Shown: in pieces, positions 26,618 to 35,607 of the stretch
How positions within the stretch are numbered: position 1 is the stretch's first letter
Layout: the number at the start of each line of letters is the position of its first letter
Assembly (NCBI GenBank): GCA_025517485.1
Contig: JAOPKB010000015.1
Span: 62,001 to 126,000 of the forward strand
Source of the DNA: Natronoglomus mannanivorans
Lineage (GTDB): Archaea; Halobacteriota; Halobacteria; Halobacteriales; Natrialbaceae
Reading direction: 5' to 3'
Length of the DNA: 64,000 bases
Notes under the pieces: generated by a model
What the model was told of the DNA's origin: nothing
Seen by the model: the letters and a program-made list of their open reading frames with translations, nothing else
Database searches by the model: none
Program-made: the position numbers and the translations under genes

Positions 26618-27277
26618 TTGTCATCTTTTGAGGTCCAAGCGTGGGAAGTCCCGCCAGCTGATCGGTATCTCGACGGGGTGAAGTACTCAATGCAGTACGG
26701 CACTATTGACGGCGCGACCATCACCCGGTGCGACAATTTTCCAGACCACCCCGATACAGCAATCCACCACAAACACCTGCCGAACGGCGACGTTGAGGAC
26801 ATCGACTTCAGTGGGCTCAAACGCTATACGACCGATTCAAACAGGAGGTGCGTGATCATGGAGAACCCTGGTAACCCAACCAACGGCGACCGCATGATGC
26901 ACATCCGATTCCAGAGCGGCGATGAGAACGGCCTACGAGATGCCTTTCGCGCGCTCGATCGCGGTGAGACACCTGACCCCTATTTTGAGGTGATCTTCGG
27001 CGATCCGGATAACATCCATCGCGTCACCCGCCCAAAGAACCTCGAACTGCTCCGGACGATTGTGCAGCACGAACCGAAGAGTATCCGCGAAGCAGCGAGG
27101 CTCGTCGATCGTGATGTCCGGCAGGTTCACACCAACCTGGAGGAACTCGAATCGCTCCATTTGATCGACTTTGAGCAGGATGGGCGGAGCAAGCGTCCGA
27201 CTGTCTGGTACGACTCCCTCAAGGTTGATCTCCCTTTGAACGCCCCGGATGTGTTTCGAGACGAAGCAAACACGTAA
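26618..27277 (+). CDS. Fused TumE-like toxin and HVO_A0114-like regulator
   Basis: 219 residues from a TTG at 26618. Residues 1-70 (PPADRYLDGVKYSMQYGTID, then FPDHPDTAIHHKHLPNGDVE) match haloarchaeal TumE-type toxins; residues 81-219 are an HVO_A0114-like DNA-binding protein. In the other frame the toxin would continue LYDRFKQEVRDHGEPW and stop at a TAA overlapping the second gene, so one lost base near 26824 appears to have fused two overlapping genes. The toxin part therefore has a foreign end (KRYTTDSNRRCVI). A sequencing error is the main alternative. Confidence 0.65.
   Translation: MSSFEVQAWEVPPADRYLDGVKYSMQYGTIDGATITRCDNFPDHPDTAIHHKHLPNGDVEDIDFSGLKRYTTDSNRRCVIMENPGNPTNGDRMMHIRFQSGDENGLRDAFRALDRGETPDPYFEVIFGDPDNIHRVTRPKNLELLRTIVQHEPKSIREAARLVDRDVRQVHTNLEELESLHLIDFEQDGRSKRPTVWYDSLKVDLPLNAPDVFRDEANT
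26858..27277 (+). CDS. HVO_A0114-like DNA-binding protein (antitoxin part), own start
   Basis: 139 residues from the ATG at 26858, preceded by the ribosome site AGGAGGTG (26842-26849) at a normal distance, so it can be made alone as well as in the fusion. The winged helix lies in NLELLRTIVQHEPKSIREAA and DRDVRQVHTNLEELESLHLI, ending GRSKRPTVWYDSLKVDLPL. Members of this group sit after TumE-like genes and are thought to act as antitoxin and repressor. Sequence is full length. Confidence 0.8.
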   Translation: MENPGNPTNGDRMMHIRFQSGDENGLRDAFRALDRGETPDPYFEVIFGDPDNIHRVTRPKNLELLRTIVQHEPKSIREAARLVDRDVRQVHTNLEELESLHLIDFEQDGRSKRPTVWYDSLKVDLPLNAPDVFRDEANT

Positions 27278-27681
27278 TCAGCGGTAGGGCTGGTTCAGGT
27301 ACTCCCAAAGGCAGTAAATCAAGACGATCACCCATTCAGCGTAACCGCCGTCACCTTCTCGACCGCCGGTGCTGGCTCACCAGTGACAGCGTTCTGGGAC
27401 AAATCGACACATCGGTCAGTGAACCGGGCAAGCAGAAACAGCAGACTCGCCGTTAGCTTACTCAATCCCTCATAATCCCAGGTGAGACGTCAACTGACCA
27501 GCGCTAAAAAGGCTGCCTCCGCGGACCTCGTCCGCTCCGGCAGTGAACCGCTCGCTTCGTTCACGGATGCTAATGGCGCTCACTACCTGCTCTGGATGTG
27601 CTGAATATACATAGGGTAAGAGGCATCAGTACACCGGTCGGCCTCACTGAATCTCTGGCGGGGCTACGAGGGGTGACCTGC
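27278..27681. other. Intergenic stretch, no gene seen
   Basis: About 400 bases after the toxin-antitoxin fusion. It is GC-rich and contains runs such as cgctcgcttcgttcac, common in haloarchaeal non-coding DNA. No frame was recognised. Confidence 0.5.
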
Positions 27682-28527
27682 TCACGAAAGCAGGTCGATC
27701 AGCCATGATCCGGTACCGATACCGACCACCGCTTCGAGTGCGAGCAGAAACATGACAGTGCCAATCGGAACGAATACAGCGCCCATCACGAACACGAGCA
27801 GGCCGAACAGTGAGAGTCGAAGCACGGTCCGTAGCTCCGACCCTTTCGAGACGAGGAAGTTCGAGACTTCGTCGCCATCACCGATGTAGGCGGGATCGTC
27901 CGTCAACGGCGAGGTTTCCTGTACCGTACTGTGAACCTGACCGTAGACATGAACGCCGTCACCGGGTTCAATCCGGCCTTCGTACTCCCGATACCGCCGG
28001 TTTTTGCGGCGCTTGCGCCAGGCCAACAGCCGCCGGCGTCTTCGAATGCGAGACTTCGAAATCGAGAGATCCGCACTGCGGGCATCGACAACGACAGCTC
28101 CTGTGTCGTCTTCGACCAGGAAGGGGACGGCGTTGCTTCCCCTGTTGACTGTCGTCCAGGTCGTGCTCGTACTCCCGTCGTCTTGCTCTCGCTCCTGTTT
28201 TCGTTCCCGCTTCCAGGACTGGGCGAGTGCCGTTTCGTCGCTGTACTTGCCAGTGAGTGTTTTCTCGAAGCACTGAGCAGTCCCCTCCACCTCGACGATG
28301 CCGTCTTCGAGATGGACCTCACCGGCCCCGACTGGTTCGTTCGTGAACACACTGAAAGCCTGCTGTAACTTTTTGCCACCGACGACCATGAGCAGGGGGC
28401 CAGCGACGACCGTAACGCCGAACAGCGCCAGCACCACCCAGCCAATCGGCTCGTCGAACGGCCCCTCATGCATACTTTGCTGAATCTCCTCCAAGACGGC
28501 GACGACCAACACGGCCCACTGGCTCAT
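27682..28527 (-). CDS. GIDE-domain membrane protein
   Basis: 281 residues. One helix near the N-terminus (WVVLALFGVTVVAGPLLMVV), a soluble domain, and two C-terminal helices (LRLSLFGLLVFVMGAVFVPI and beyond). The soluble part carries VPFLVEDDTGAVVVDARSAD and the GDGVHVYGQV strand typical of the GIDE domain known from mitochondrial MUL1-type proteins, without the RING finger. Function in archaea unknown. The basic stretch RIRRRRRLLAWRKRRKNRRY is cytosolic by charge. Confidence 0.8.
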   Translation of the reverse strand: MSQWAVLVVAVLEEIQQSMHEGPFDEPIGWVVLALFGVTVVAGPLLMVVGGKKLQQAFSVFTNEPVGAGEVHLEDGIVEVEGTAQCFEKTLTGKYSDETALAQSWKRERKQEREQDDGSTSTTWTTVNRGSNAVPFLVEDDTGAVVVDARSADLSISKSRIRRRRRLLAWRKRRKNRRYREYEGRIEPGDGVHVYGQVHSTVQETSPLTDDPAYIGDGDEVSNFLVSKGSELRTVLRLSLFGLLVFVMGAVFVPIGTVMFLLALEAVVGIGTGSWLIDLLS

Positions 28528-28872
28528 CCGTGATTATTCATCAGGACGTGGGTGCGTTTCGCCCAACAGATGTGAGAAGCGGGATCGTTTTTTACTATAG
28601 TGTCACAAGCTAGCATTTGATACTCGCTAGCTATAGGACAAACTATATAAAAATTGTTTATTTTCATCTACAGAAGAATATCTGTGCTGTACTGATAGTG
28701 GCTGCTGTAGCTCTTTCCCGCTATGGGGACAACAATTATCCATGGCTACGCGCAGACAGTGACTAGCACTACTTCTGGGGTTTAATTGATGATCAACCTG
28801 GCTTCTTCAAGACGGTTTCCAGCAGTGATGACGAGCCCGCAATCGATCGTGCATCGAACCGACGAGGACACG
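28528..28872. other. Intergenic stretch, AT-rich, no gene seen
   Basis: About 345 bases with a very AT-rich part (28610-28670). It probably contains the promoter of the GIDE-domain gene. No repeat or RNA structure was noticed. Confidence 0.5.
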
Positions 28873-29700
28873 TCAGTGTCGATCGCGGCCGAGGGTGACC
28901 GTGGCCACGAGCAACGCGATCACGGTCATCGCGATCTCGAAGCCAGGCACGGAGTTGTCAGTGTAGGGCTCAGAATCGTCCTCCGCAACCGGTTCCTCGG
29001 CTGTGTCGTCGTCAACTGAGTCGTCGACTGGGTCGTCGCCAAGCGTGAGTGCGATCTCCCGGCTGATCGATTCGTCGCCGGTGTTCGTCGCGGTCACGGC
29101 GAGATCAACGTTAGTGGCGGTCGTCGCCAGCACCTCGAGGTCGAGTTCGAGGGCGTCAGCGGTAGCGGGCACGTCACCGGGCACGGCCAGTGGCTCGCCG
29201 TCGTCGTCACCAACCTGCACTGTCGTCCTGTCCGTTGCCCTAATCTCGTACTGGTCGATGTCGAGGTCCGTAAGTTCCATGACCCGGGTGATCTCGAGGC
29301 CCGCCGTCCCGTCGGTGGCTCCTTCGAGGGTGACATCGAAGAGGTCGATCTCGGCGGCCGGTTCGTGGGTGGCGTCGAGCAGCGCAACCGCGATCACGGC
29401 CTCCGTCCCGTCTGCGGCGTACTCGATATCCGTTAGCGGTCCGTTTCCGTCACCGGCGTGTATGGCGATGTCCTCGAAGGTCGCGGCCTCGCCCTCGAGT
29501 GCGAGCGTCAGTTCGTAGGCGCTGATTCCCCTACTCGCACCGACTGCGGTCACCGTCCCCGTAGTCGTCTCGTTCGGTGCGATATCCTCGATCTCCGTGA
29601 TCGTGAGGTCGACCGGTTCGGTCGCTGCGAGTGCGACCGGTGTGGCGGCGACGGCGACGAGCAGGATGGTAATGAGAAGTACCCGCACGGTGGTACCCAC
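28873..29700 (-). CDS. Secreted protein with PGF-type C-terminal anchor
   Basis: 275 residues. A signal peptide (VLLITILLVAVAATPVALA) is followed by a beta-rich, very acidic extracellular part resembling cohesin-like domains, then an Asp/Glu/Thr linker and VPGFEIAMTVIALLVATVTL with a basic end. The PGF triplet before the last helix is the signal for archaeosortase A, which cuts it and attaches a lipid. The protein is therefore probably on the cell surface. Role unknown. Confidence 0.82.
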   Translation of the reverse strand: MGTTVRVLLITILLVAVAATPVALAATEPVDLTITEIEDIAPNETTTGTVTAVGASRGISAYELTLALEGEAATFEDIAIHAGDGNGPLTDIEYAADGTEAVIAVALLDATHEPAAEIDLFDVTLEGATDGTAGLEITRVMELTDLDIDQYEIRATDRTTVQVGDDDGEPLAVPGDVPATADALELDLEVLATTATNVDLAVTATNTGDESISREIALTLGDDPVDDSVDDDTAEEPVAEDDSEPYTDNSVPGFEIAMTVIALLVATVTLGRDRH

Positions 29701-30369
29701 GTTCGTTGTTGAGTGGTCGGTGTGTCATCGCTGTTCCCTTCCTCGAGTCGGCTTCCACTCTGGAGTAGCGGGACCTACGATGGAGGAGGTGGCATCGTCG
29801 CACTGGTTCAGCATCACGGTCACTGACGGCGTCTTACTGGAAGACGATAATTCTACTCGACCTGTAAGCCGTGTGTGGATAGCAGTATCGTAGAATCGCC
29901 TCAAGCGTAGGGGTACTGTGGCCGCTGATCGATGATCGGCTCACCGGTGACAACCACGAGACTGTTCGCAACGACATCCGATGTTTATCGCGCAGTTCCT
30001 CCTCTGGGATCAAGTTGCCGGGACAGTCTCTGTTCTCGACTCACGGGGTCAACAACTTCTGGTACTCGTGGCCGCTCAAGCCGTTGCACCACGCCCCCGC
30101 GACAACTGAGTGACGCTCGTCCGCACACATCGCTTGATCGGTGTCTGCTGGCCGCTCGTTGGCTCCGAGTCGCCGACGCCGCCGCGAGCGAGCCTCAACC
30201 TCGAACGCGTTGGTTGCGGTGGTGGGACATGAGTGGCTTCGCCCGCGAGGCCATGGCTGTACGGCAGATCACGTTGGGTCGTCTCGTGGACCGATTGAGT
30301 ACGCGCGCGAGCGCCCACCCGTTACGGCGGGCACGTCACTCTCATCGTCGTGGTGACCTACTCTGATCG
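29701..30369. other. Intergenic stretch, probably decayed transposon sequence
   Basis: No intact gene. From about 30000 the minus strand continues the transposase relic at 30370-30720 with many stops and shifted frames. Bases 29701-29990 hold nothing recognised apart from the promoter side of the surface-protein gene. Confidence 0.5.
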
Positions 30370-30720
30370 GGGTGTGAACTCCCCATCGACTCGCTCGCGG
30401 GTAAAGGAGCGTGTGTAGACGGAAAACTCGACGGTCCAGCTGTGACCGTCGAATTTCCCTGTCAGATCGTGACCGATCACGCGACTCTACCCTTTCGAGA
30501 GTTCCTGCTGAAGCGTCTCACCCTATCGGATGATCGGGACAACGTAGGCGTAGTTGTGCGCCTGTAACACCGTGAGACACTTGCTGTCATAAATCACGAT
30601 CGAGGTAGACGGCCTTGACTCGGTGTCAAGACCGTCGAGAACGCTAAAGAACTTAGCGAGGACCCTGCTGACGATGTCGCCGTCTCGAAGACGGCGCACC
30701 GCCAGCGTGTAGCGTTAGTC
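30370..30720 (-). pseudogene. ISH-type DDE transposase remnant
   Basis: The minus strand reads LAVRRLRDGDIVSRVLAKFF and SVLDGLDTE. After a one-base shift it goes on with YLDRDFYDSKC, LTVLQAHNYAYVVPIIR, a stop, GETLQQELSKG, another stop and HDLTGKFDGHSWTVEFSVYT. This is the catalytic part of a haloarchaeal ISH transposase, with the DRDF Asp present. Two stops and at least one frameshift make it inactive. No inverted ends were identified. Confidence 0.75.
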
Positions 30721-30726
30721 AAGGGA

Positions 30727-31083
30727 TCAGTCTTCGTCACCATCGTTTTGCTCTTTTCCTCGGACGAAGCTAGTTTGTGGATCTACAGATCCAATTGTCG
30801 TCGTAGTATCAGGCCCTTGGATCAGGGCCTTGAAGTCATCAACCTCCGTGTACTGATCTTGGTAAACGAGCGCAGCCTTCCCAAGTGATGTGATTTCATA
30901 GAGTCCGGATCGCTCGGCTGGCCCAATCTTGGTGACAAGACCGTAGTCCTCGAGAACTGGCAGTCGAGTATTGATATTTTGTCGACTCTTGCCGGTATGT
31001 GATTCGAGGTTAGTAGCGACATTTCGACCGTTTTCCTCGAGTGATTCGAGAATAAGGAAGTCAGTCGGTTGTCTAAGTCTCAC
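30727..31083 (-). CDS. PhiH1 repressor-like winged-helix protein
   Basis: 118 residues. The winged helix spans DFLILESLEENGRNVATNLE, SRQNINTRLPVLEDYGLVTK and the wing AERSGLYEITSLGKAAL. This is the pattern of the halovirus PhiH1 repressor family, which is numerous in haloarchaea and usually regulates neighbouring genes of viral or plasmid origin. The C-terminal tail is polar. It stands alone, with an AT-rich upstream region. Confidence 0.8.
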   Translation of the reverse strand: MRLRQPTDFLILESLEENGRNVATNLESHTGKSRQNINTRLPVLEDYGLVTKIGPAERSGLYEITSLGKAALVYQDQYTEVDDFKALIQGPDTTTTIGSVDPQTSFVRGKEQNDGDED

Positions 31084-31138
31084 AGTATAGTTACCTCCAT
31101 ATCATAGACATGGAGTTACTGATATCTAATAATTTCGG

Positions 31139-31370
31139 CTAGCAAATATCGTCAGACATTATTTTCCCAATGTAATTAATGTATGAATTGAGTGTGTGAG
31201 ATAATTCAGGACATATTTCTTGTTCGTTCTTGTGTAGCAATGTTGATGCAGAGCTATCTTGCGATTCTGTGGTAAACCGGGCGAGATTAGAATTCGGTTG
31301 TTGAGCGATCTGACGGGCAGTTTCTGTTCTAACTGCTCTATGGAGAGCTATATCAACAATCTCCTCCAGA
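31139..31370 (-). other. Open frame of uncertain status
   Basis: The minus strand is open for about 75 codons, reading LEEIVDIALHRAVRTETARQ and ending KIMSDDIC, but has no ATG or GTG at a sensible place. It lies upstream of the PhiH1-like gene. It may be the tail of a lost gene or chance. Confidence 0.25.
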
Positions 31371-31818
31371 AGAGCGTAGTCTCATGAAACATCGAGAAGG
31401 GAGCCCCCTCCGCATCTCGATGTCTGGAAACGGGGCGGGGATAGTGACGAGGCAAGTTGAGCCTTCACAGTGGGATTGGTGACTAATCCCCGCCGGAGAC
31501 ACCATCACTCCTATTGATGATAAATCATTTGATGAGTGGTAGCAATTGACAGTGATAATGTGACATGGTCAGAACAACCGGAATACTTGAGGTGAACCAG
31601 ATAAATAGTACAATTACTCGTCGAGTTCGCTACGATCACCGTTGTCACCCGGCGCTCGCTTTTTCATCCGACTCCGATATCCGATCAGTCGTCTCGCTGG
31701 AACTCACCAATCTGTTCAGTACTGACGTGTTGAGCGAGTTCTGCGGCACCAGTCGCCGTCCCCTGAAATGCCTTCTCACGACGGAATGCTCAAGCATCTC
31801 CATTGAAATAATACTGAT
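31371..31818. other. Intergenic stretch before the lipoprotein gene
   Basis: No gene supported. A plus-strand frame (31565-31822) overlaps the lipoprotein start but has no family character. GC-rich block at 31400-31500 of unknown meaning. Confidence 0.4.
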
Positions 31819-33366
31819 ATGAAACGAGCGGCAATCGTCGTCCTCGTCGTACTCATGATCGTTCTCGCGGGGTGTGCAGGCGGCACTGACGGGAACGAAG
31901 CCGAGACCGAAGACCCACTCGAGTCCGACGCTGGCGACGATACCGAAAGTACCAGTAGTGATTCCAGTGAGTCCGATGGAACGGACGATACCGGAGAGCC
32001 GATGGAGGAACCCCAGGCTATCGGTGATGCCATCGAAGTGATCGACCTGACCGTCGATGGTGTATCACCTGCCGAGGAATCCATCGTGCTCGAGAACACT
32101 GCTGACGAATCCGTCGACCTCTCCGGGTTCACCCTTCGCGATCGGGAAGATGGACAGGTTGACGGCGGCCTCTCGCCGTTTGCCTTCCCGAGTGGATTCA
32201 TCCTCCAACCCGGGGAATCGGTGACGGTAACGACTGGTCAGGGCGACGCCACAGACAGCGAACTCTACTGGGAATACAACGTGAATATCTGGCGCGGCGA
32301 GGGCGATGTGATTCGACTCGTCGGCCCCACCGACCAGATCGTTCTCGAGTACGCGTACGGCGATATCGACCTTGAGGACACAGGTGACAGTCCAGACGAG
32401 TCCGATGAGTCCAGCAATGGCAACGAGAGCGAGCGTCACGTTGAGGGCGAACTCGAGATCCATCACATCGACGTCGGACAGGCCGATTCGACCCTCCTCG
32501 TAACACCGAGCGACGAGACGATCCTGATCGACACCGGAGATTGGCCGCAGGACGGGAGTGACGTGATCGCGTATCTCGAGGCGCGAGATATCGAGCGAAT
32601 CGACCATCTGGTCGCCACCCACAGCCACGCCGATCACATCGGGGGCCACGCCGCCGTGATCGAACATTTCGAGACGAACGGCGACGGTATCGGCGCGGCC
32701 TACGACTCCGGCGTTCCGGCGAGTTCAGCGACCTACGAGAACTACCTCGATGCCGTCGAGGAGTACGACGTCGAACTCCTCCTCGTCGAGAGCGGTGACG
32801 AACTACCGATCGCGGGTGACGTCTCCGCTCAGGTGTTGAATCCACCTGCCGATGCCTCCAGAGACCAGATTCGGAATAATGACGTGGCACTGGCCATCGA
32901 ATTCGGGGAGTTCCGATACGTGACGACCGGTGACGCCGAATCCGGCGCCGAAGCTCGGATGCTCGAGGAGTGGGAGAGCGACCTCGAGGCAGACGTCTAT
33001 CAGGTCGGCCACCACGGCTCGTCCACGTCCTCGGACGAGGCGTTCATGGACGCCGTCGATCCAGAGATAGCCATCATCTCGAGTGCGTACGATTCACAGT
33101 ACGACCACCCAAGTGACGAAGTCCTCGAACGGTTCGCCGACCGAGGGATCGACACCTTCTGGACCGCCGTCCACGGAGCTGTCGTGGTTCAGACCGATGG
33201 CAATTCGTTCGAGATCGAGACGAGTGAGTCGTTCTCGACGGACGCGGCGGACATCCTCGAAGAAAAATCGGACTCCGGTGGAGACGAGACGAACGCCTTT
33301 TCACCGAGGGCGCTCCGTTCTGGTGCCAGTGGGTTTGATGGGGCTGTTTCCCCTGCTCTGGGGTGA
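31819..33366 (+). CDS. Lipoprotein with lamin-tail and ComEC-like metallo-beta-lactamase domains
   Basis: 515 residues. A lipobox LAGC (about 16-19) after a short hydrophobic leader is followed by an acidic linker. A lamin-tail domain (about 75-180: ESIVLENTADESVDLSGFTL, FILQPGESVTV) precedes a metallo-beta-lactamase domain (about 210-470) with HIDVGQADSTLL, THSHADHIGG, TTGDAE and VGHHGSSTS metal sites. Similar proteins are labelled ComEC/Rec2-like; as a surface lipoprotein it may be an extracellular nuclease. The tail beyond residue 480 is unusual. A DUF3006 gene follows four bases later. Confidence 0.9.
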   Translation: MKRAAIVVLVVLMIVLAGCAGGTDGNEAETEDPLESDAGDDTESTSSDSSESDGTDDTGEPMEEPQAIGDAIEVIDLTVDGVSPAEESIVLENTADESVDLSGFTLRDREDGQVDGGLSPFAFPSGFILQPGESVTVTTGQGDATDSELYWEYNVNIWRGEGDVIRLVGPTDQIVLEYAYGDIDLEDTGDSPDESDESSNGNESERHVEGELEIHHIDVGQADSTLLVTPSDETILIDTGDWPQDGSDVIAYLEARDIERIDHLVATHSHADHIGGHAAVIEHFETNGDGIGAAYDSGVPASSATYENYLDAVEEYDVELLLVESGDELPIAGDVSAQVLNPPADASRDQIRNNDVALAIEFGEFRYVTTGDAESGAEARMLEEWESDLEADVYQVGHHGSSTSSDEAFMDAVDPEIAIISSAYDSQYDHPSDEVLERFADRGIDTFWTAVHGAVVVQTDGNSFEIETSESFSTDAADILEEKSDSGGDETNAFSPRALRSGASGFDGAVSPALG

Positions 33367-33369
33367 GAG

Positions 33370-33648
33370 ATGGACGGAACCTACACCGGAGTCGTTGATC
33401 GAATCGTCGACGGCGAGACAGCCGTAATCTTGCTCGAGGAGGACGACCAGGTAATTGACCAACTGGATGTGGCCGCCGGTCGACTGCCAGAGCCAGCCCA
33501 GACAGATGGTGGCGTACTCTCTGTGACGGTCGAGGACGACGAGGTGATCTCGATAGTCTATCGACCAGAAAAAACGCGAGCGCGTCGAGAGTCTGCTCGT
33601 GAAAAATTAGACCGGTTATCGGAGCGGCTGTCCGACCGTGAGGAATGA
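33370..33648 (+). CDS. DUF3006 domain protein
   Basis: 92 residues. GTYTGVVDRIVDGETAVILL starts the beta-barrel typical of DUF3006, and the C-terminus is a charged helix. DUF3006 genes commonly follow ComEC-like metallo-beta-lactamase genes, as here with a three-base gap, so the two products probably act together. No catalytic residues are evident. Confidence 0.88.
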   Translation: MDGTYTGVVDRIVDGETAVILLEEDDQVIDQLDVAAGRLPEPAQTDGGVLSVTVEDDEVISIVYRPEKTRARRESAREKLDRLSERLSDREE

Positions 33649-33721
33649 GACGGTTCTCGAGAAGAATAATGTGAGTGCAGTACGACCGGACGCCTTAGAG
33701 CTTCTCAAATCCGGTACAGAG

Positions 33722-34682
33722 TCAGTTGTGAATCCCGAGTGCGTCGAGTTGCTCTTGATATCGATTTCGAATGGTGACCTCAGTCACTTGAGCGACATCG
33801 GCGACTTCAGTCTGCGTCTTTTTCTCGTTACAGAGGAGAGCGCTCGCATAGATCGCAGCCGCAGCATAGCCGGTCGGTGATTTTCCAGAGAGCAGTCCCT
33901 GTTCGACCGTCGTATCAATGATTTCGTTCGCTTTCGACTGGACTTCTTCGGACAGGTCGAGTTCAGAACAGAACCGAGGAACGTACTTCTTTGGATCGAC
34001 GGGTTCCATCTCGAGATCGAGTTCCTGCGCGAGATACCGGTACGTCCGGCCGATTTCCATACGCTCGACACGAGACACAGTCGAGACTTCGTCCAGTGAT
34101 CGTGCCCTCCATACGGCAGGCCGCGTACAGCGTACTTGTGGCGACGCCTTCGATCGAGCGGCCACGAATGAGATCCTCGTCGAGTGTACGGCGATAGAGG
34201 ACGCTCGCGACTTCTCGAACGGATCGGGGGACACCCAGGGCGGAAGCCATCCGGTCGATCTCCGAGAGCGCAAACTGGAGGTTTCGTTCGCCAGCATCCT
34301 GTGTTCGAATACGCTCTTGCCACTTCCGGAGTCGCCCCATCTGGTTTCGCTTCTTCGAAGAAAGGGATCGTCCGTAGGCGTCTTTGTTCTTCCAATCAAT
34401 TGTGGTGGTCAATCCCTTATCGTGCATCGTCTGAGTCGTCGGCGCCCCCACACGGGATTTGCTTTCCCGCTCTGCATGATTGAAGGCCCGCCACTCTGGT
34501 CCATGATCGATGATTTCCTCCTCGAGAATCAATCCACAGTTCTCACAACTCACTTCGCTCCCATCCGAACTTCGAGCGAGCGTACTCGAGTCACATTCAG
34601 GACAGGTCTGAACGTCCTCCTGCGCAGCGGTTTCCGTCTCTGGTTGCGTATCACGCGCTTTCTGGCGAGTCGACCGTTTCAT
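33722..34682 (-). pseudogene. tfb: TFB (archaeal TFIIB) gene with one frameshift
   Basis: The first frame (34682 down to about 34100) encodes the zinc ribbon (CPECDSS...CENCGLILEEE), the linker GLTTTIDWKNKDAYGRSLS and the first cyclin fold up to YAACRMEGT. The second frame continues with LDEVSTVSRVERMEIGRTYR and the whole second fold (PVDPKKYVPRFCSELDL) to GIHN. Two bases are missing, or one is extra, near 34100. Joined, it would be about 319 residues, the normal TFB length. Otherwise undamaged, so the shift is recent or a sequencing error. TFB recruits RNA polymerase to TATA promoters. Confidence 0.85.
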
Positions 34683-34839
34683 CAGTTAGCTGGAGAGAAT
34701 TACTCGAGAAGGTTAAACATTAGTGAGAAATCATGACTCAATGTGACCGAATAAAAGGGGTGAACGTTGTCATCAGTCAGACATAATTGACCACAACAAG
34801 ATTACTCGATTCGTTCTTCTCCCCCTCGTGTTCACATCC

Positions 34840-34932
34840 TCACTCTTCGGGGAGGACCTCACGAACGCTCTCAACTGGCGCATAGTAACTACGGTCGTCG
34901 ATCCAAGTCGTGAGCCAATCATCGGCTGGCTA
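34840..34932 (-). pseudogene. Possible tail of a PIN-type toxin
   Basis: After a stop, the minus strand reads PADDWLTTWIDDRSYYAPVE and then SVREVLPEE before a stop. It lies just downstream of the UPF0175 gene, where a PIN-domain toxin is usually encoded. Only this end survives, and the match is weak. Confidence 0.3.
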
Positions 34933-34971
34933 CTCGAGAGTGTGCATTCAGACACCGCAAAAATGCTCTAT

Positions 34972-35199
34972 TCAATCGATCTCGAGTGCAGCCACAATCT
35001 CGTCCTCGAGACTCTCCATACTCTGAGGACCAAGACGGACCTCGACGCCGACCTCAGAGAGGAACTCCGCCATCTCCCAACGAGTAATATCACGTCGCTC
35101 CGCAGCCTTCCCAAGTGAGATTTCTCCGAGAACGTAGAGTCCGATAGTGGTCGCAAGTTCATCTGCCCCATCGGAATTACAATCGTTCGAATAGGTCAT
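34972..35199 (-). CDS. UPF0175 family antitoxin-like protein
   Basis: 75 residues. TTIGLYVLGEISLGKAAERR followed by DITRWEMAEFLSEVGVEVRL is the UPF0175 core, a short helix-turn-helix that resembles VapB-type antitoxins. These genes commonly pair with a PIN-domain toxin; the expected downstream toxin here seems reduced to a fragment. It begins four bases after the stop of the HEPN gene, so it is transcribed with the MNT-HEPN pair. Confidence 0.85.
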   Translation of the reverse strand: MTYSNDCNSDGADELATTIGLYVLGEISLGKAAERRDITRWEMAEFLSEVGVEVRLGPQSMESLEDEIVAALEID

Positions 35200-35202
35200 C
35201 GA

Positions 35203-35607
35203 CTACTCACGTGACGAACAGAGTGCGGCCATCTCGGAAACGAACTGTTCGGTTCGCGAACAGAGTGCATCGATGTTCTCGTCGAGCGTGCCATATCCGT
35301 AGTCAGCTTGCTTCCGAAGTTCAGATAGCCGGTTCAGGAATCGACCGTACTCTCGAGGTGCGTCATCGACAGCGATCACCTCGGAGCCGAATAACGAGAG
35401 CACGCCACCGTGAGAGCGGGGATTCAGTCCTCGATCGTACAGAACTGCCTGAGCGGCATGGAAACACGCGTAGTACAGTCGATTGATGACGACTGCATCA
35501 GAGAGTTCCGCGTCGCGAGCTCCCGTTGCATCATCGAGTGCCTGACGAGCCTGCTGGAGTTGGTCCTCGACTGCTGCTTCTCCAGGGTCCTCGTCGTCAA
35601 CAGGCAT
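35203..35607 (-). CDS. HEPN-domain toxin of an MNT-HEPN pair
   Basis: 134 residues from the ATG at 35607 (MPVDDEDPG). NRLYYACFHAAQAVLYDRGL and NPRSHGGVLSLFGS are typical HEPN helices, with Arg and His of the Rx4-6H ribonuclease motif in RGLNPRSH. HEPN toxins cut RNA and are neutralised by the partner nucleotidyltransferase, which adds AMP. The start overlaps the end of that gene by 11 bases. The longer frame to 35946 only reflects overlap with the partner. Confidence 0.88.
   Translation of the reverse strand: MPVDDEDPGEAAVEDQLQQARQALDDATGARDAELSDAVVINRLYYACFHAAQAVLYDRGLNPRSHGGVLSLFGSEVIAVDDAPREYGRFLNRLSELRKQADYGYGTLDENIDALCSRTEQFVSEMAALCSSRE

Noticed and set aside
31565..31822. 85-codon plus-strand frame overlapping the lipoprotein start by ATGA
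   Set aside because: Composition is not acidic as expected for this organism and no motif is seen; the overlap is likely chance.
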